43,215 nucleotides of DNA. Source: Acidobacteriaceae bacterium (GTDB taxonomy: Bacteria > Acidobacteriota > Terriglobia > Terriglobales > Acidobacteriaceae). Below, one piece after another: positions 29,915-38,964 of the stretch; positions within the stretch are counted from its first letter, which is position 1; every line of letters starts with the position of its first letter. The translations under genes were made by a program, and so were the position numbers. The stretch is taken from NCBI GenBank assembly GCA_030041955.1, contig JASIAO010000225.1, forward strand, positions 1-43,215, written 5' to 3'. Under the pieces are notes generated by a model that was not told the DNA's origin, made no database searches, and was given only the letters and a program-made list of their open reading frames with translations.

Positions 29915-30148
29915 ATGAGCATCGAGCAGGATTTTGACAGCAATTTCCGGTACGTTCTGGTGGCGGCAAGGCGCGCGCGCCAGTTGCAAAATGGTGCGGA
30001 GCCCCTGGTTTCCACCCGGTCCCGCAAGGCCTGCCGGGTCGCGCAGGACGAAATTGCCGCCGGAAAAATCGCGTACGTCAAGCCTGAGGGCGCCAAAGTC
30101 CTGAAGCCCGAAGTCGAAGCGCCCGACATTCCCAAATTTGCATCGTAG
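29915..30148 (+). CDS. rpoZ: DNA-directed RNA polymerase omega subunit
   Basis: NFRYVLVAARRARQLQNGAEPLV...KACRVAQDEIAAGKIAY; position between gmk and coaBC. Confidence 0.88.
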   Translation: MSIEQDFDSNFRYVLVAARRARQLQNGAEPLVSTRSRKACRVAQDEIAAGKIAYVKPEGAKVLKPEVEAPDIPKFAS

Positions 30149-30212
30149 TCTGTTAATTTGGCCCCTTTTTCCACGAGCAGCGCTCTCGGCGCCGCAGCGT
30201 AAAATCGCCAGT

Positions 30213-31445
30213 ATGAAAGTCACGGTGGGGGTTTCCGGCGGAATCGCCGCGTACAAAGCCGCGGAGTTGGTGCGCGCGTTGCAAAAGCAGGCTCTGGACG
30301 TGCAGGTTGTGATGACCGAGGCCGCACAGCGCTTCGTCCAGCCGCTCACCTTCGCCGCGCTCACCGGACATCAGGTCATCACCAGCCTGTGGGACTCGCC
30401 GGACACCGCTGAACACGAAGCATCCTCCATCGAGCACATGGATGCAGCGCAGACCACCGACGCCCTCGTCGTGGCGCCCGCGACCGCGAATGTGCTGGCG
30501 AAGTTTGCGCACGGCATCGCCGATGATTTCCTCACCACGCTCTACCTTGCGACCACCGCGCCCGTGATCGTAGCTCCGGCCATGAACGTGAACATGTGGC
30601 AGCATCCGGCGACCCAGGCGAACCTGGAGACGCTGGCCGCGCGCAATGTGCGTATCGTCGCACCCGACAGCGGATACCTCGCCTGCGGCATGATTGGCGC
30701 CGGCCGCCTTGCCGAGATCGACGCGATTGCAGAGGCAGTCCTGGGCGTCCTCCACCACCGCAACGACCTTGCCGGCGAAACCGTGATGGTCACGGCCGGC
30801 GGAACCCGCGAGGCTCTGGATCCGGTGCGATTCCTGGGCAATCGCTCCAGCGGCAAAATGGGCTACGCCATGGCGGAAGCCGCGCAGCGGCGCGGTGCGC
30901 GCGTCATCCTGGTGACGGCCCCGACGGCTCTCCGCGTCCCCGCGGGCTGCGAAGCGGTAACCGTCATCACGACGGAAGAGATGCGCCAAGCCGTGCTCGA
31001 TCGGCTCGATCAGGCAACGATTGTCATCAAGGCCGCCGCGGTTGCGGATTACCGCCCTCGCGTCCAGGCCGGCCAAAAGCTGCGCCGCAGCGGTCCGTTG
31101 ACGCTGGAATTGGAGCCGACGCAGGACATCCTGGCCGAAGTCGTCGAGCGCCGCCGTCCCGATATGCTGGTGATAGGATTTGCCGCGGAGACCGAGGACG
31201 TCCTGGCCCACGGCCGTGACAAGTTGCTCCGCAAAGGCGCGGACGCCATCGTGCTGAATGACGTTTCCCGCGAAGGTGTGGGCTTCGATTCCGAGCGCAA
31301 CGCCGTCACCTTCCTCACCCGCGAACGCGCCATCGAGCTGCCGGAAATGACCAAGCGCGAGCTGGCCGACCACATTCTCGACGAGATTCTCGCCCTGCGT
31401 CGCCCCAGCCATGTGCTGGCCGAATCGGACACCACGGGAGATTAG
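30213..31445 (+). CDS. coaBC: Bifunctional phosphopantothenoylcysteine decarboxylase / phosphopantothenate-cysteine ligase
   Basis: MKVTVGVSGGIAAYKAAELVRAL; APAMNVNMW; VTAGGTREALDPVRFLGNRSSGKMGYAMAEAAQRRGA; KAAAVADYRP. Confidence 0.96.
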   Translation: MKVTVGVSGGIAAYKAAELVRALQKQALDVQVVMTEAAQRFVQPLTFAALTGHQVITSLWDSPDTAEHEASSIEHMDAAQTTDALVVAPATANVLAKFAHGIADDFLTTLYLATTAPVIVAPAMNVNMWQHPATQANLETLAARNVRIVAPDSGYLACGMIGAGRLAEIDAIAEAVLGVLHHRNDLAGETVMVTAGGTREALDPVRFLGNRSSGKMGYAMAEAAQRRGARVILVTAPTALRVPAGCEAVTVITTEEMRQAVLDRLDQATIVIKAAAVADYRPRVQAGQKLRRSGPLTLELEPTQDILAEVVERRRPDMLVIGFAAETEDVLAHGRDKLLRKGADAIVLNDVSREGVGFDSERNAVTFLTRERAIELPEMTKRELADHILDEILALRRPSHVLAESDTTGD

Positions 31446-31447
31446 GA

Positions 31448-32248
31448 TTGGCGCGCAGGCTCTCCCCGGAAACTGAAGAAGCGGTGCGGGCGCGGATCGC
31501 ATATTTTCGCGATCTCGGCGTCTTCGACTTTTACCGTCGAAGCATCAACGCCGCAATCGTGACCGCAGACGATACAGAAGAGATTCCCGCTGCCGTCAAG
31601 GCCGCGCCGGAGACCCCACGCATGCCGAAAGCCCCCGCCCTGCCCATCCTGGAACACCCCTCCGCGCCCGTCGCCCCGGCAGACAAAGCCGCGGCGCTGC
31701 AGGCGATCCGCGACGAGATTGGCAACTGCACGCGCTGCTCCCTGGCTGCCGGCCGGCACAACATCGTCTTTGGCGACGGCGACCCCAATGCCCGCCTTAT
31801 GTTCGTCGGCGAAGGTCCCGGCGCCGACGAAGACGCTCAAGGTTTGCCCTTTGTCGGCCGCGCAGGCCAATTGCTCAACAATATGATCGCCGCCATGGGC
31901 CTGCGCCGCGATCAGGTCTATATCGCCAACATTGTCAAATGCCGCCCGCCGCAGAATCGCGTGCCTGAGCCGCAGGAGGCGCACACCTGCTCACCGTTCC
32001 TCTTTCGCCAGATCGACGTCATCCGTCCCGAGGTCATCGTCGCCCTCGGCTCCACGGCCGCCACCTGGCTGCTCGGAGCAAAAAGTCCGCTGGCTGGGCT
32101 GCGTGGCCGCATCCACCAGTTCCGCGGTGCGAAACTGATCGTCACCTATCACCCCGCCTTCCTGCTCCGCGACCCGCGCCAGAAGAAAGAAGCCTGGGCC
32201 GATCTTCAGATTGCCATGGCCGAGCTGGGGCTCGCTAAAAGCCAGTAG
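31448..32248 (+). CDS. Uracil-DNA glycosylase, family 4 type (TTG start)
   Basis: NCTRCSLA, MFVGEGPGADEDAQGLPFVGRAGQLL, KCRPPQNRVPEPQEAHTC, THY-HPAFLLR region; four Cys consistent with a 4Fe-4S site. Confidence 0.9.
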   Translation: MARRLSPETEEAVRARIAYFRDLGVFDFYRRSINAAIVTADDTEEIPAAVKAAPETPRMPKAPALPILEHPSAPVAPADKAAALQAIRDEIGNCTRCSLAAGRHNIVFGDGDPNARLMFVGEGPGADEDAQGLPFVGRAGQLLNNMIAAMGLRRDQVYIANIVKCRPPQNRVPEPQEAHTCSPFLFRQIDVIRPEVIVALGSTAATWLLGAKSPLAGLRGRIHQFRGAKLIVTYHPAFLLRDPRQKKEAWADLQIAMAELGLAKSQ

Positions 32249-32286
32249 CCGGCCGCTTCTTCGCAACCGGCTGCGAGCTACAGGCT
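32234..32286. repeat. Degenerate 7-bp-phased repeat (copy E), overlapping the UDG gene end
   Basis: GC cores at 32234, 32241, 32248, 32255, 32263, 32270, 32277, 32284 (one 8-bp slip). Confidence 0.6.
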
Positions 32287-32290
32287 CCCT

Positions 32291-33025
32291 TCACCACGGC
32301 AACGTCTGATCTATGTGGAAATACCCGCCCGTTGGGCCGTCGTCCCCGAGCGTCGCTAGGCGTACGCTCGTCTTCGCTCCATCCGGGATCTCCATCGGTG
32401 CCGCGTCGGTACCCATGTCCGTCTTCACCCATCCAGGATGCGCGGAGTTCACCTTGATCTTCGTATTCGCCAGCTCATGCGCCAGGTGAATCGTGAACGC
32501 GTTTAGCGCGGTCTTCGAAGCATCGTAGGCAAACGCCTTGGCGCTGTAAATCGGCGACTTCGGGTCCGCATGCAGGGTCAGCGACCCGAGAATGCTGGAG
32601 AGGTTCACGATGCGTCCCGCCGGCGATTTCCGAATCAGCGGTAGCAGCGTCTGGGTCAGCGCCACAGTGCCGAAAAAATTCGTTTCAAATGTCTCGCGGA
32701 CCACATCCACCGGCGTCGCGCTTGTCTTGTTTGGCCCAAAACTCTCTTTGGAAACCCCGGCGTTGTTGATCAGGATGTCGATGCGCCCGTAGTGCTTGTC
32801 GAAGTAGTCGTAAGCGGCCCGATAATCGGTAGGCTTCGTAATGTCGAAGCGCAGCGCCTGCGCCTGGACGCCTTCTGCCTTGAGCTTCTGCGCGGCGGCC
32901 GTGCCCTTTTCAAGATCGCGCGAGCCAATCACGACGATAATGCCGAGTTTGCCGAGCTGACGGGCGGTTTCGAGGCCAATCCCCTTGTTGCCGCCGGTAA
33001 TAAATGCGACTTTCTCTGCTGCCAT
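32291..33025 (-). CDS. SDR family oxidoreductase
   Basis: VAFITGGNKGIGLETARQL (TGxxxGIG), ILINNAGV, YxxxK-type YDASKTALNAF, HPGWVKTDMG. Confidence 0.92.
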   Translation of the reverse strand: MAAEKVAFITGGNKGIGLETARQLGKLGIIVVIGSRDLEKGTAAAQKLKAEGVQAQALRFDITKPTDYRAAYDYFDKHYGRIDILINNAGVSKESFGPNKTSATPVDVVRETFETNFFGTVALTQTLLPLIRKSPAGRIVNLSSILGSLTLHADPKSPIYSAKAFAYDASKTALNAFTIHLAHELANTKIKVNSAHPGWVKTDMGTDAAPMEIPDGAKTSVRLATLGDDGPTGGYFHIDQTLPW

Positions 33026-33127
33026 AGGTCCTCCGTGGACTTTTTCGGTTGGATTCACCAGACGGCACAGGGATTCAGGAGGCTTTCCGGCCTTCCCACT
33101 GCCGGTTCTGTTACGCTCCGAAAAAGA

Positions 33128-35581
33128 ATGCCTGCTTTTTGTGACGTCGCGGTACCGGTGCCCCTCGACCGCCTCTTTACCTATTCTGTGGGTGAAGCTG
33201 TCCCGGTGGTTGGCGCGCGCGTCTTGGTGCCTTTCCGGAATGAAAAACTGGCTGGCGTTGTGGTGCGTGTCCATGACGATCAGCCCTCCGTGGAAACCAG
33301 GCCGCTGCTGGGCGTGCTGGATTCTGACCCGGTCCTCCCGCCGGAACTCATGGAGCTTGGTCGATGGATCGCGGAGTATTATGTTGCCCCAGTCGGCGAA
33401 GTCCTGCGTTCCATGCTCCCGCTCACCGGTGAAGTGCGCCGCAAGGTCCTTTATCGGATCACTGATACAGGCCGCCAGACGCTCGCATCCGCGGCCGACC
33501 GCGGTGCCTCGCGGCGCTCGCGCCTCCAGGCCGAGGACCAGGATCGCGAATACGCCATCCTCAACGCCCTTGCAGCAGGCGAGCCGCTCTCGGCAGCGCG
33601 GCTGCGATCGTCCACCGGCGCATCAATAACCCTCCTCCACGGCATGCTCCGCAAGAAATGGATTGCGCGCGAGACCGCCGCCGAGGCGCGCGACGCTCGC
33701 CGCACCGTCCGCTACGCCGTTTTGATTCCCGACGTCCGTCTGCCCACGCTGAATGAAAATCAGCAGTTGATTCTCGCCGAGCTGGCTGGGGCCAACGGAG
33801 AACTACCCGTCGCGGAACTGCGGCGTCTCGAAGTTCCTGCCTCAACCCTCACCAGTCTCGTGAAGCGGGAACTCGTTCGGATCGAGGAGCGGCCCGCACA
33901 GTTTCACCTCACGCACCTGCCCGGTTCCAACGCTGACCATCTCCTGAACCCAGCCCAGGACAAAGCCCTCGAAACCATCGCCCAGGCCGTCGAGGCGCGC
34001 ACGTTTCACCCATTTCTCCTGCACGGCATCACAGGATCCGGCAAGACCGCCGTCTATCTTGCCGCGATGCGCAGAGCGCTCGACGCCGGCCGAACCGCGA
34101 TCCTCCTGGTTCCCGAGATCGGCCTCACCCCCGCCATGGCCGCCCAGTTGCATCACGCCTTCGGCTCTGAAGTCGCCCTGCTCCACTCCGCGCTCACGCC
34201 CGAGGAGCGCGGCGAGCAATGGCACCGTATCCGCCGCGGCGAGGCGCGCGTCATCGTCGGAACTCGCTCGGCGATCTTCGCCCCCGTCGCCGATCTGGGC
34301 CTTGTGATCGTCGATGAGGAGCACGATTCGAGCTACAAACAGGAATCCATGCCGCGCTATCATGCGCGCGACGTGGCCGTCGTGCGCGCACGGAGCGCCG
34401 GCGCCGTCGTGGTGCTGGGCTCAGCGACGCCATCGCTGGAAACCTGGCAGAACGGGGTAAAGGGAAAATATCAGCGCGTCGAAATGCGTGAACGCGTGCA
34501 GAACCGTCCCCTGCCCGAAGTCCGCCTGGTCGATATGCGTCAGGAGTTCCAGGAAACGGGACAGGAGCAGCTCTTTTCCCGCGCTCTCATCGAGGAGACT
34601 CGCGCGACCATCGAGCGCGGCGAGCAGGCGATGATCCTGCTCAACCGCCGCGGTTACTCTTTCGTGGTCATCTGCCGCGCCTGCGGCGAAAAGCTGGAGT
34701 GCGAGAACTGCTCCATCGCCCTCACCTACCACAAGGCCAGCGACGACGGCCGTGCGGCTGGCCGTCGCCTGGAGTGTCACTACTGCGGTTACAAGAAGAC
34801 CGTCCCGCAGCGCTGTCCCAAGTGTGAAAGCGAATATCTGTACTTCCTCGGCGCTGGATCGCAGCAGGGCGAAGAGCGTCTGCAGGAGATCTTTCCCGGC
34901 GCTCGCATCGGCCGGATGGATCGCGACACCGTGCGCGGCCGTCACGATCTTGAACGCCTGCTCCTCCGGCTCTATTCGGGCGAAATCAATCTTCTCGTGG
35001 GCACCCAGATGATCGCCAAAGGTCATGATGTGCACGGCGTAACCCTGGTGGGGGTCGTCGGCTGCGATCACGCTCTCGGCCTGCCCGATTTTCGCGCTGC
35101 GGAGCGCGTCTTTCAGCTCATGACGCAGGTTTCAGGGCGCGCGGGTCGCGGCGAACGCCCCGGCCGGGTCATCGTGCAGACGTATCACCCCGATCACTAC
35201 GCGATCCAGTGCGCGGCCAAACACGATTTCGCGGCATTTGCCGAACGCGAGCTGCGATTCCGCCGCGCGCTCCACTACCCGCCATATGCGGCGCTGGCGA
35301 ATGTCGTGCTGCAGAGCCACCGGCTGGAAGAGGCCGCTGGGTGGGCGGAAACGCTGGGCCGCTGGTGCCGCGATACAACACTACCCGGCGCCCGCGTGCT
35401 GGGGCCGGCCAGCGCTCCGATCTCGAGAATCAAGCGCATCTACCGCTTCCATCTGGTTATGAAGTCCGAGAGCCGCCGTTCTCTCCAGGACGCGCTGCGT
35501 CGTCTTCTGGAGCACGCGGAGTTGCAGCGCATTCCCCGGCCAAATCTGATAATCGATATGGACGCAGTCAGCCTCATGTAG
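33128..35581 (+). CDS. priA: Primosomal protein N' (PriA helicase)
   Basis: VAVPVPLDRLFTYSV; HGITGSGKTAVYL; VIVDEEHDSSYKQ; paired zinc motifs CRACGEKLECENC and CHYCGYKKTVPQRCPKC; VSGRAGRGERPG. Confidence 0.96.
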   Translation: MPAFCDVAVPVPLDRLFTYSVGEAVPVVGARVLVPFRNEKLAGVVVRVHDDQPSVETRPLLGVLDSDPVLPPELMELGRWIAEYYVAPVGEVLRSMLPLTGEVRRKVLYRITDTGRQTLASAADRGASRRSRLQAEDQDREYAILNALAAGEPLSAARLRSSTGASITLLHGMLRKKWIARETAAEARDARRTVRYAVLIPDVRLPTLNENQQLILAELAGANGELPVAELRRLEVPASTLTSLVKRELVRIEERPAQFHLTHLPGSNADHLLNPAQDKALETIAQAVEARTFHPFLLHGITGSGKTAVYLAAMRRALDAGRTAILLVPEIGLTPAMAAQLHHAFGSEVALLHSALTPEERGEQWHRIRRGEARVIVGTRSAIFAPVADLGLVIVDEEHDSSYKQESMPRYHARDVAVVRARSAGAVVVLGSATPSLETWQNGVKGKYQRVEMRERVQNRPLPEVRLVDMRQEFQETGQEQLFSRALIEETRATIERGEQAMILLNRRGYSFVVICRACGEKLECENCSIALTYHKASDDGRAAGRRLECHYCGYKKTVPQRCPKCESEYLYFLGAGSQQGEERLQEIFPGARIGRMDRDTVRGRHDLERLLLRLYSGEINLLVGTQMIAKGHDVHGVTLVGVVGCDHALGLPDFRAAERVFQLMTQVSGRAGRGERPGRVIVQTYHPDHYAIQCAAKHDFAAFAERELRFRRALHYPPYAALANVVLQSHRLEEAAGWAETLGRWCRDTTLPGARVLGPASAPISRIKRIYRFHLVMKSESRRSLQDALRRLLEHAELQRIPRPNLIIDMDAVSLM

Positions 35582-35611
35582 CCGGTCTGCGACGAAAGGA
35601 CAAGCAGCGAA

Positions 35612-36514
35612 GTGGAGTATTTGAACGAAGAACAGATCAGAGCGCGCCTGTCCTATCAGGCGCTCATGCCGGCTGTCGAGCAGGCACTCCGGGATCTTTC
35701 GCTGGGCCGCGTTCGGCAGCCGGTGCGGAGCGCTCTGCACCTGGCGCAGCATCACGGCATTCTCGGCCTCATGCCGGCTGTTGACGGCGACCTGATCGGC
35801 ATCAAGCTGGTCACAATCTACGAGCAAAACCGCGATCTCCCCACCCACCAGGCCGTGATCCAGCTCTTCTCGGCCAGGACCGGCGAGCCGCTCGTCGCGA
35901 TGGATGGTCGCCTGATCACGGAAATGCGAACCGCCGCGGTTTCGGCAGTCGCCGTGCGCACGCTGGCGCGCCCGGATGCGCGAGTCCTCGCGATCCTGGG
36001 CAGCGGGGTCCAGGCGCGGTCGCATCTGCAGGCGCTCCGCGGCGTGCGAGCCTTCGATGAGGTGCGAGTATGGAGCCGCACGCCGGCTCATGCGCAGCGC
36101 TTCGCCGATGAATGCGGCGCACAAGCGAAGGAAACGGCGGAAGCGGCGGTGCGCGGTGCGGATATAGTGGTGAGCGTGGCCAACGTTCGTGAGCCGCTGG
36201 TGCTCGGCGCATGGCTGGGAGAACAAACCCTGGTCTGCGCCGTTGCGGCTGTGGGGCCCGATCGCCGGGAGCTGGACGACGCCGCGATGCAGGCCACGGT
36301 GATCGTGGAATCGCGCCATGCGGCCTTGCTGGAATCCGGCGATGTCATCGGCTCCGGAGCGCTTATTGCCGCCGAGATCGGAGAACTCCTGGCCGGTATC
36401 AAACCTCCTCCGGCCCGCGGTCGCATTGTCTTCAAATCACTGGGGGTCGCTGCGACCGATCTGGCTGCCGCGGCGCTGGTTTGGCGTGGATTGACAGGCA
36501 GCTCTGTAGTGTAG
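35612..36514 (+). CDS. Ornithine cyclodeaminase / mu-crystallin family protein (GTG start)
   Basis: GEPLVAMDGRLITEMRTAAVSAVAVRTLARPDARVLAILGSGVQARSHLQAL. Confidence 0.92.
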   Translation: MEYLNEEQIRARLSYQALMPAVEQALRDLSLGRVRQPVRSALHLAQHHGILGLMPAVDGDLIGIKLVTIYEQNRDLPTHQAVIQLFSARTGEPLVAMDGRLITEMRTAAVSAVAVRTLARPDARVLAILGSGVQARSHLQALRGVRAFDEVRVWSRTPAHAQRFADECGAQAKETAEAAVRGADIVVSVANVREPLVLGAWLGEQTLVCAVAAVGPDRRELDDAAMQATVIVESRHAALLESGDVIGSGALIAAEIGELLAGIKPPPARGRIVFKSLGVAATDLAAAALVWRGLTGSSVV

Positions 36515-36569
36515 TAAGCCAAAATAACACGAACGTAACCCGCTTCTGTTTTGAGATTTCAAAAGAGGA

Positions 36570-38939
36570 GTGACTTCCGCCCCTCGCGGTGCGATTCTGA
36601 AGCGTACCTCGGAGTTCAGCGTGGTGCAGCAAGTCCTACTGACTCTGTTCCTTACCTTGTGGATATGGATGCCGGAGTCTCTTTCTTCTCGGGCCGTCGC
36701 ACAAGCCGTTAGCGCTGGCCCTCACCCCCTAACCACCGTCGCCGCAATTCGGGCCCTCTCGCCGGCCGAAGTGGCCGGCGGACTCCCCGTCGAACTCCGC
36801 GCCACCGTCACCTACTACGAACCCCTCGAGGGCCAAATTTTCGTGCAGGATTCTACCGGCGGAATCTACGTCCTTCTTCCCCCGTCGCTTCCCGATGTGC
36901 AGCCCGGAGATGAAGTGCAGATCGTCGGCACTACCACCCCCAGCTTTTCTACGAATGTCGTCGCCACTGGGATCCGATTCCTTTTGCATGGGCAGTACCC
37001 CGTGCCGCTTCCCGTCACCTGGCGCGGATTGGTCGACCGGGCCAACGACTGCCGCTACATCAGCGTCACCGGGACCATCCGCTCCGCAACTCTGCAGTAC
37101 GCAGCTGCATCCATTGCGAACCATACTTATCTGCTCCTGGATCTCCAGACCGACGGCGGATCGCTGCGCGTGCACATGGAGGGCGTCCAGAGTGTCGATC
37201 CCATCCGCCTGCTCGATGCCAAGGTGAAGCTCAGCGGGGTGGTTGGAGGCATATTTGATGGAAAGTTACGGCAAACCGGAGCCGACCTTTGGGTGAGCAC
37301 GGCCGCCCATATGCAGATATTGAAACCGGGTCGCGGGAACCTCGCCGATCTGCCTCTCACTGACATCTCGCGCCTCATGTCCAGTTCTTACGTGTACAAC
37401 GAAAGCCAGCGCGTGCATGTCCGAGGCAGCGTCACCCGCTACCAGCCCGGCATGGAGCTGATCCTGGAAACACCGGATCGCCAGGCTGTCCTGGTGCAGA
37501 CCTACGAGCAAGCTCCGCTGCGCGTGGGCCAGGTGGTCGACGTCGTTGGCTTTCCTTTTGTTCACGAGTATTCCGAAGTCATCAATCAGGCCAACGTGCT
37601 TCCCACCCCGCGCACGCAGCCCCTCGAGCCAGTCCCGATTCAGTGGGACGATGCCATGGCCGGGCATTATCCCTACAACTTGATCTCCATGAACGGGCAG
37701 GTCGCCGCCCAGGTGCACGAGCGGCATCAGGACACGCTCGTGATCCAGTCGGGCTCGCACGTCTTTTCTGCTGTATTGTCCAGAGCTATCTGGAATCAGG
37801 ACTACGATCAGACGGCCCTCCCCGCATTGCCCATCGGAAGCACCGTGCGCGTCAGCGGCGTCTGCTTTGTCCATGCCGGTGGCCCGTGGACAACCGAGCA
37901 GTGGTTCGAAGTGCAGATGCGGAGCCCATCCGACGTCGTGGTTCTCGCCAACCCCTCGTGGTGGACGGTGAAGCACCTCTTTGCTCTCAGCGCCGCCTTG
38001 CTGGCCCTTGTCGTCACAGCCCTGCTCTGGGCCGTGCTCCTTCACCGCAAAGTCCGCATACAAACCGAGCAGCTTCGCCTCACCATGGAATCGGAAGCCG
38101 CGCGCGAGCGCCGCATCGCTTTGCTCGAATCCGAGCGCGCTCGTGTGCTCGAGGCCATCAACAGCATGAGCAGCCTGGACGACGTGCTTTCGATGATCCT
38201 CGGGCTCATCAGCACGCAGCTCCGGAGCAGCGCCTGCTGGTGCGAGCTGCCCGGCGGCGTCCGCGTCGGTGACTCGGTTCCCGATGAATCCTCTGTCCTG
38301 GTTCGGCGCGACATCTACTCCGGCGCCGGAGAGCGCCTTGGATCCCTCGTCGTAGCCGGTGCGGATGTCTATCATCGGCACGGCGGCGAAGTGATGGAGG
38401 TGGGCGCCAGCCTCGCAGCTCTCGCCATCGACACCCGCCGCCTCTACGAGACGCTGATGCACCGCTCCCAGTACGATCAGCTCACCAACGCCGCAAACCG
38501 CTTCCTGCTCGAAGGCCGTCTGGAAGAAACCCTGGCCCTCGCCGCCCGGACTAAGTCTCGCTTCGCGTTGATTTATATCGATCTCGATCAGTTCAAGCGC
38601 GTCAACGACGTCTATGGTCATCGCATCGGCGATCTGTTGCTCCAGCAGGTCACACAGCGATTCTCTGAGAAGCTGCGCAGCATGGATACCCTGGCTCGCG
38701 TGGGGGGCGATGAATTTATTGCGCTCATCCCCATCGTTCGCAACCGCGAGGAAGCCGAGGAGATCGCGCAGCGCCTGCTCCGCGCCTTCGATGCTCCCTT
38801 TGCCGTTGAGGAATATTCCGTGCGCAGCGGCGCCAGCATCGGCATCGCCGTTTACCCCGAAGACGGCCTGACCAGAGACGAATTGCAGAGCGTCGCCGAC
38901 AGCGCCATGTACGCATGCAAAGCCGGCGTCGCCGAGTAA
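36570..38939 (+). CDS. Membrane-anchored diguanylate cyclase with N-terminal OB-like modules (GTG start)
   Basis: N-terminal signal/TM; TM near LFALSAALLALVVTALLWAVLLHRK; GGDEF domain DQLTNAANRFLLEGRLEE...YIDLDQFKRVNDVYGHRIGDLLL...RSMDTLARVGGDEFIALIP. Confidence 0.9.
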   Translation: MTSAPRGAILKRTSEFSVVQQVLLTLFLTLWIWMPESLSSRAVAQAVSAGPHPLTTVAAIRALSPAEVAGGLPVELRATVTYYEPLEGQIFVQDSTGGIYVLLPPSLPDVQPGDEVQIVGTTTPSFSTNVVATGIRFLLHGQYPVPLPVTWRGLVDRANDCRYISVTGTIRSATLQYAAASIANHTYLLLDLQTDGGSLRVHMEGVQSVDPIRLLDAKVKLSGVVGGIFDGKLRQTGADLWVSTAAHMQILKPGRGNLADLPLTDISRLMSSSYVYNESQRVHVRGSVTRYQPGMELILETPDRQAVLVQTYEQAPLRVGQVVDVVGFPFVHEYSEVINQANVLPTPRTQPLEPVPIQWDDAMAGHYPYNLISMNGQVAAQVHERHQDTLVIQSGSHVFSAVLSRAIWNQDYDQTALPALPIGSTVRVSGVCFVHAGGPWTTEQWFEVQMRSPSDVVVLANPSWWTVKHLFALSAALLALVVTALLWAVLLHRKVRIQTEQLRLTMESEAARERRIALLESERARVLEAINSMSSLDDVLSMILGLISTQLRSSACWCELPGGVRVGDSVPDESSVLVRRDIYSGAGERLGSLVVAGADVYHRHGGEVMEVGASLAALAIDTRRLYETLMHRSQYDQLTNAANRFLLEGRLEETLALAARTKSRFALIYIDLDQFKRVNDVYGHRIGDLLLQQVTQRFSEKLRSMDTLARVGGDEFIALIPIVRNREEAEEIAQRLLRAFDAPFAVEEYSVRSGASIGIAVYPEDGLTRDELQSVADSAMYACKAGVAE

Positions 38940-38964
38940 ATACGGCGTGGCCGCTTTCCTGCCT

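Noticed and set aside
34421-35071. 216-aa - strand ORF inside priA
   Set aside because: Antisense to PriA helicase and zinc-binding motifs; likely spurious.
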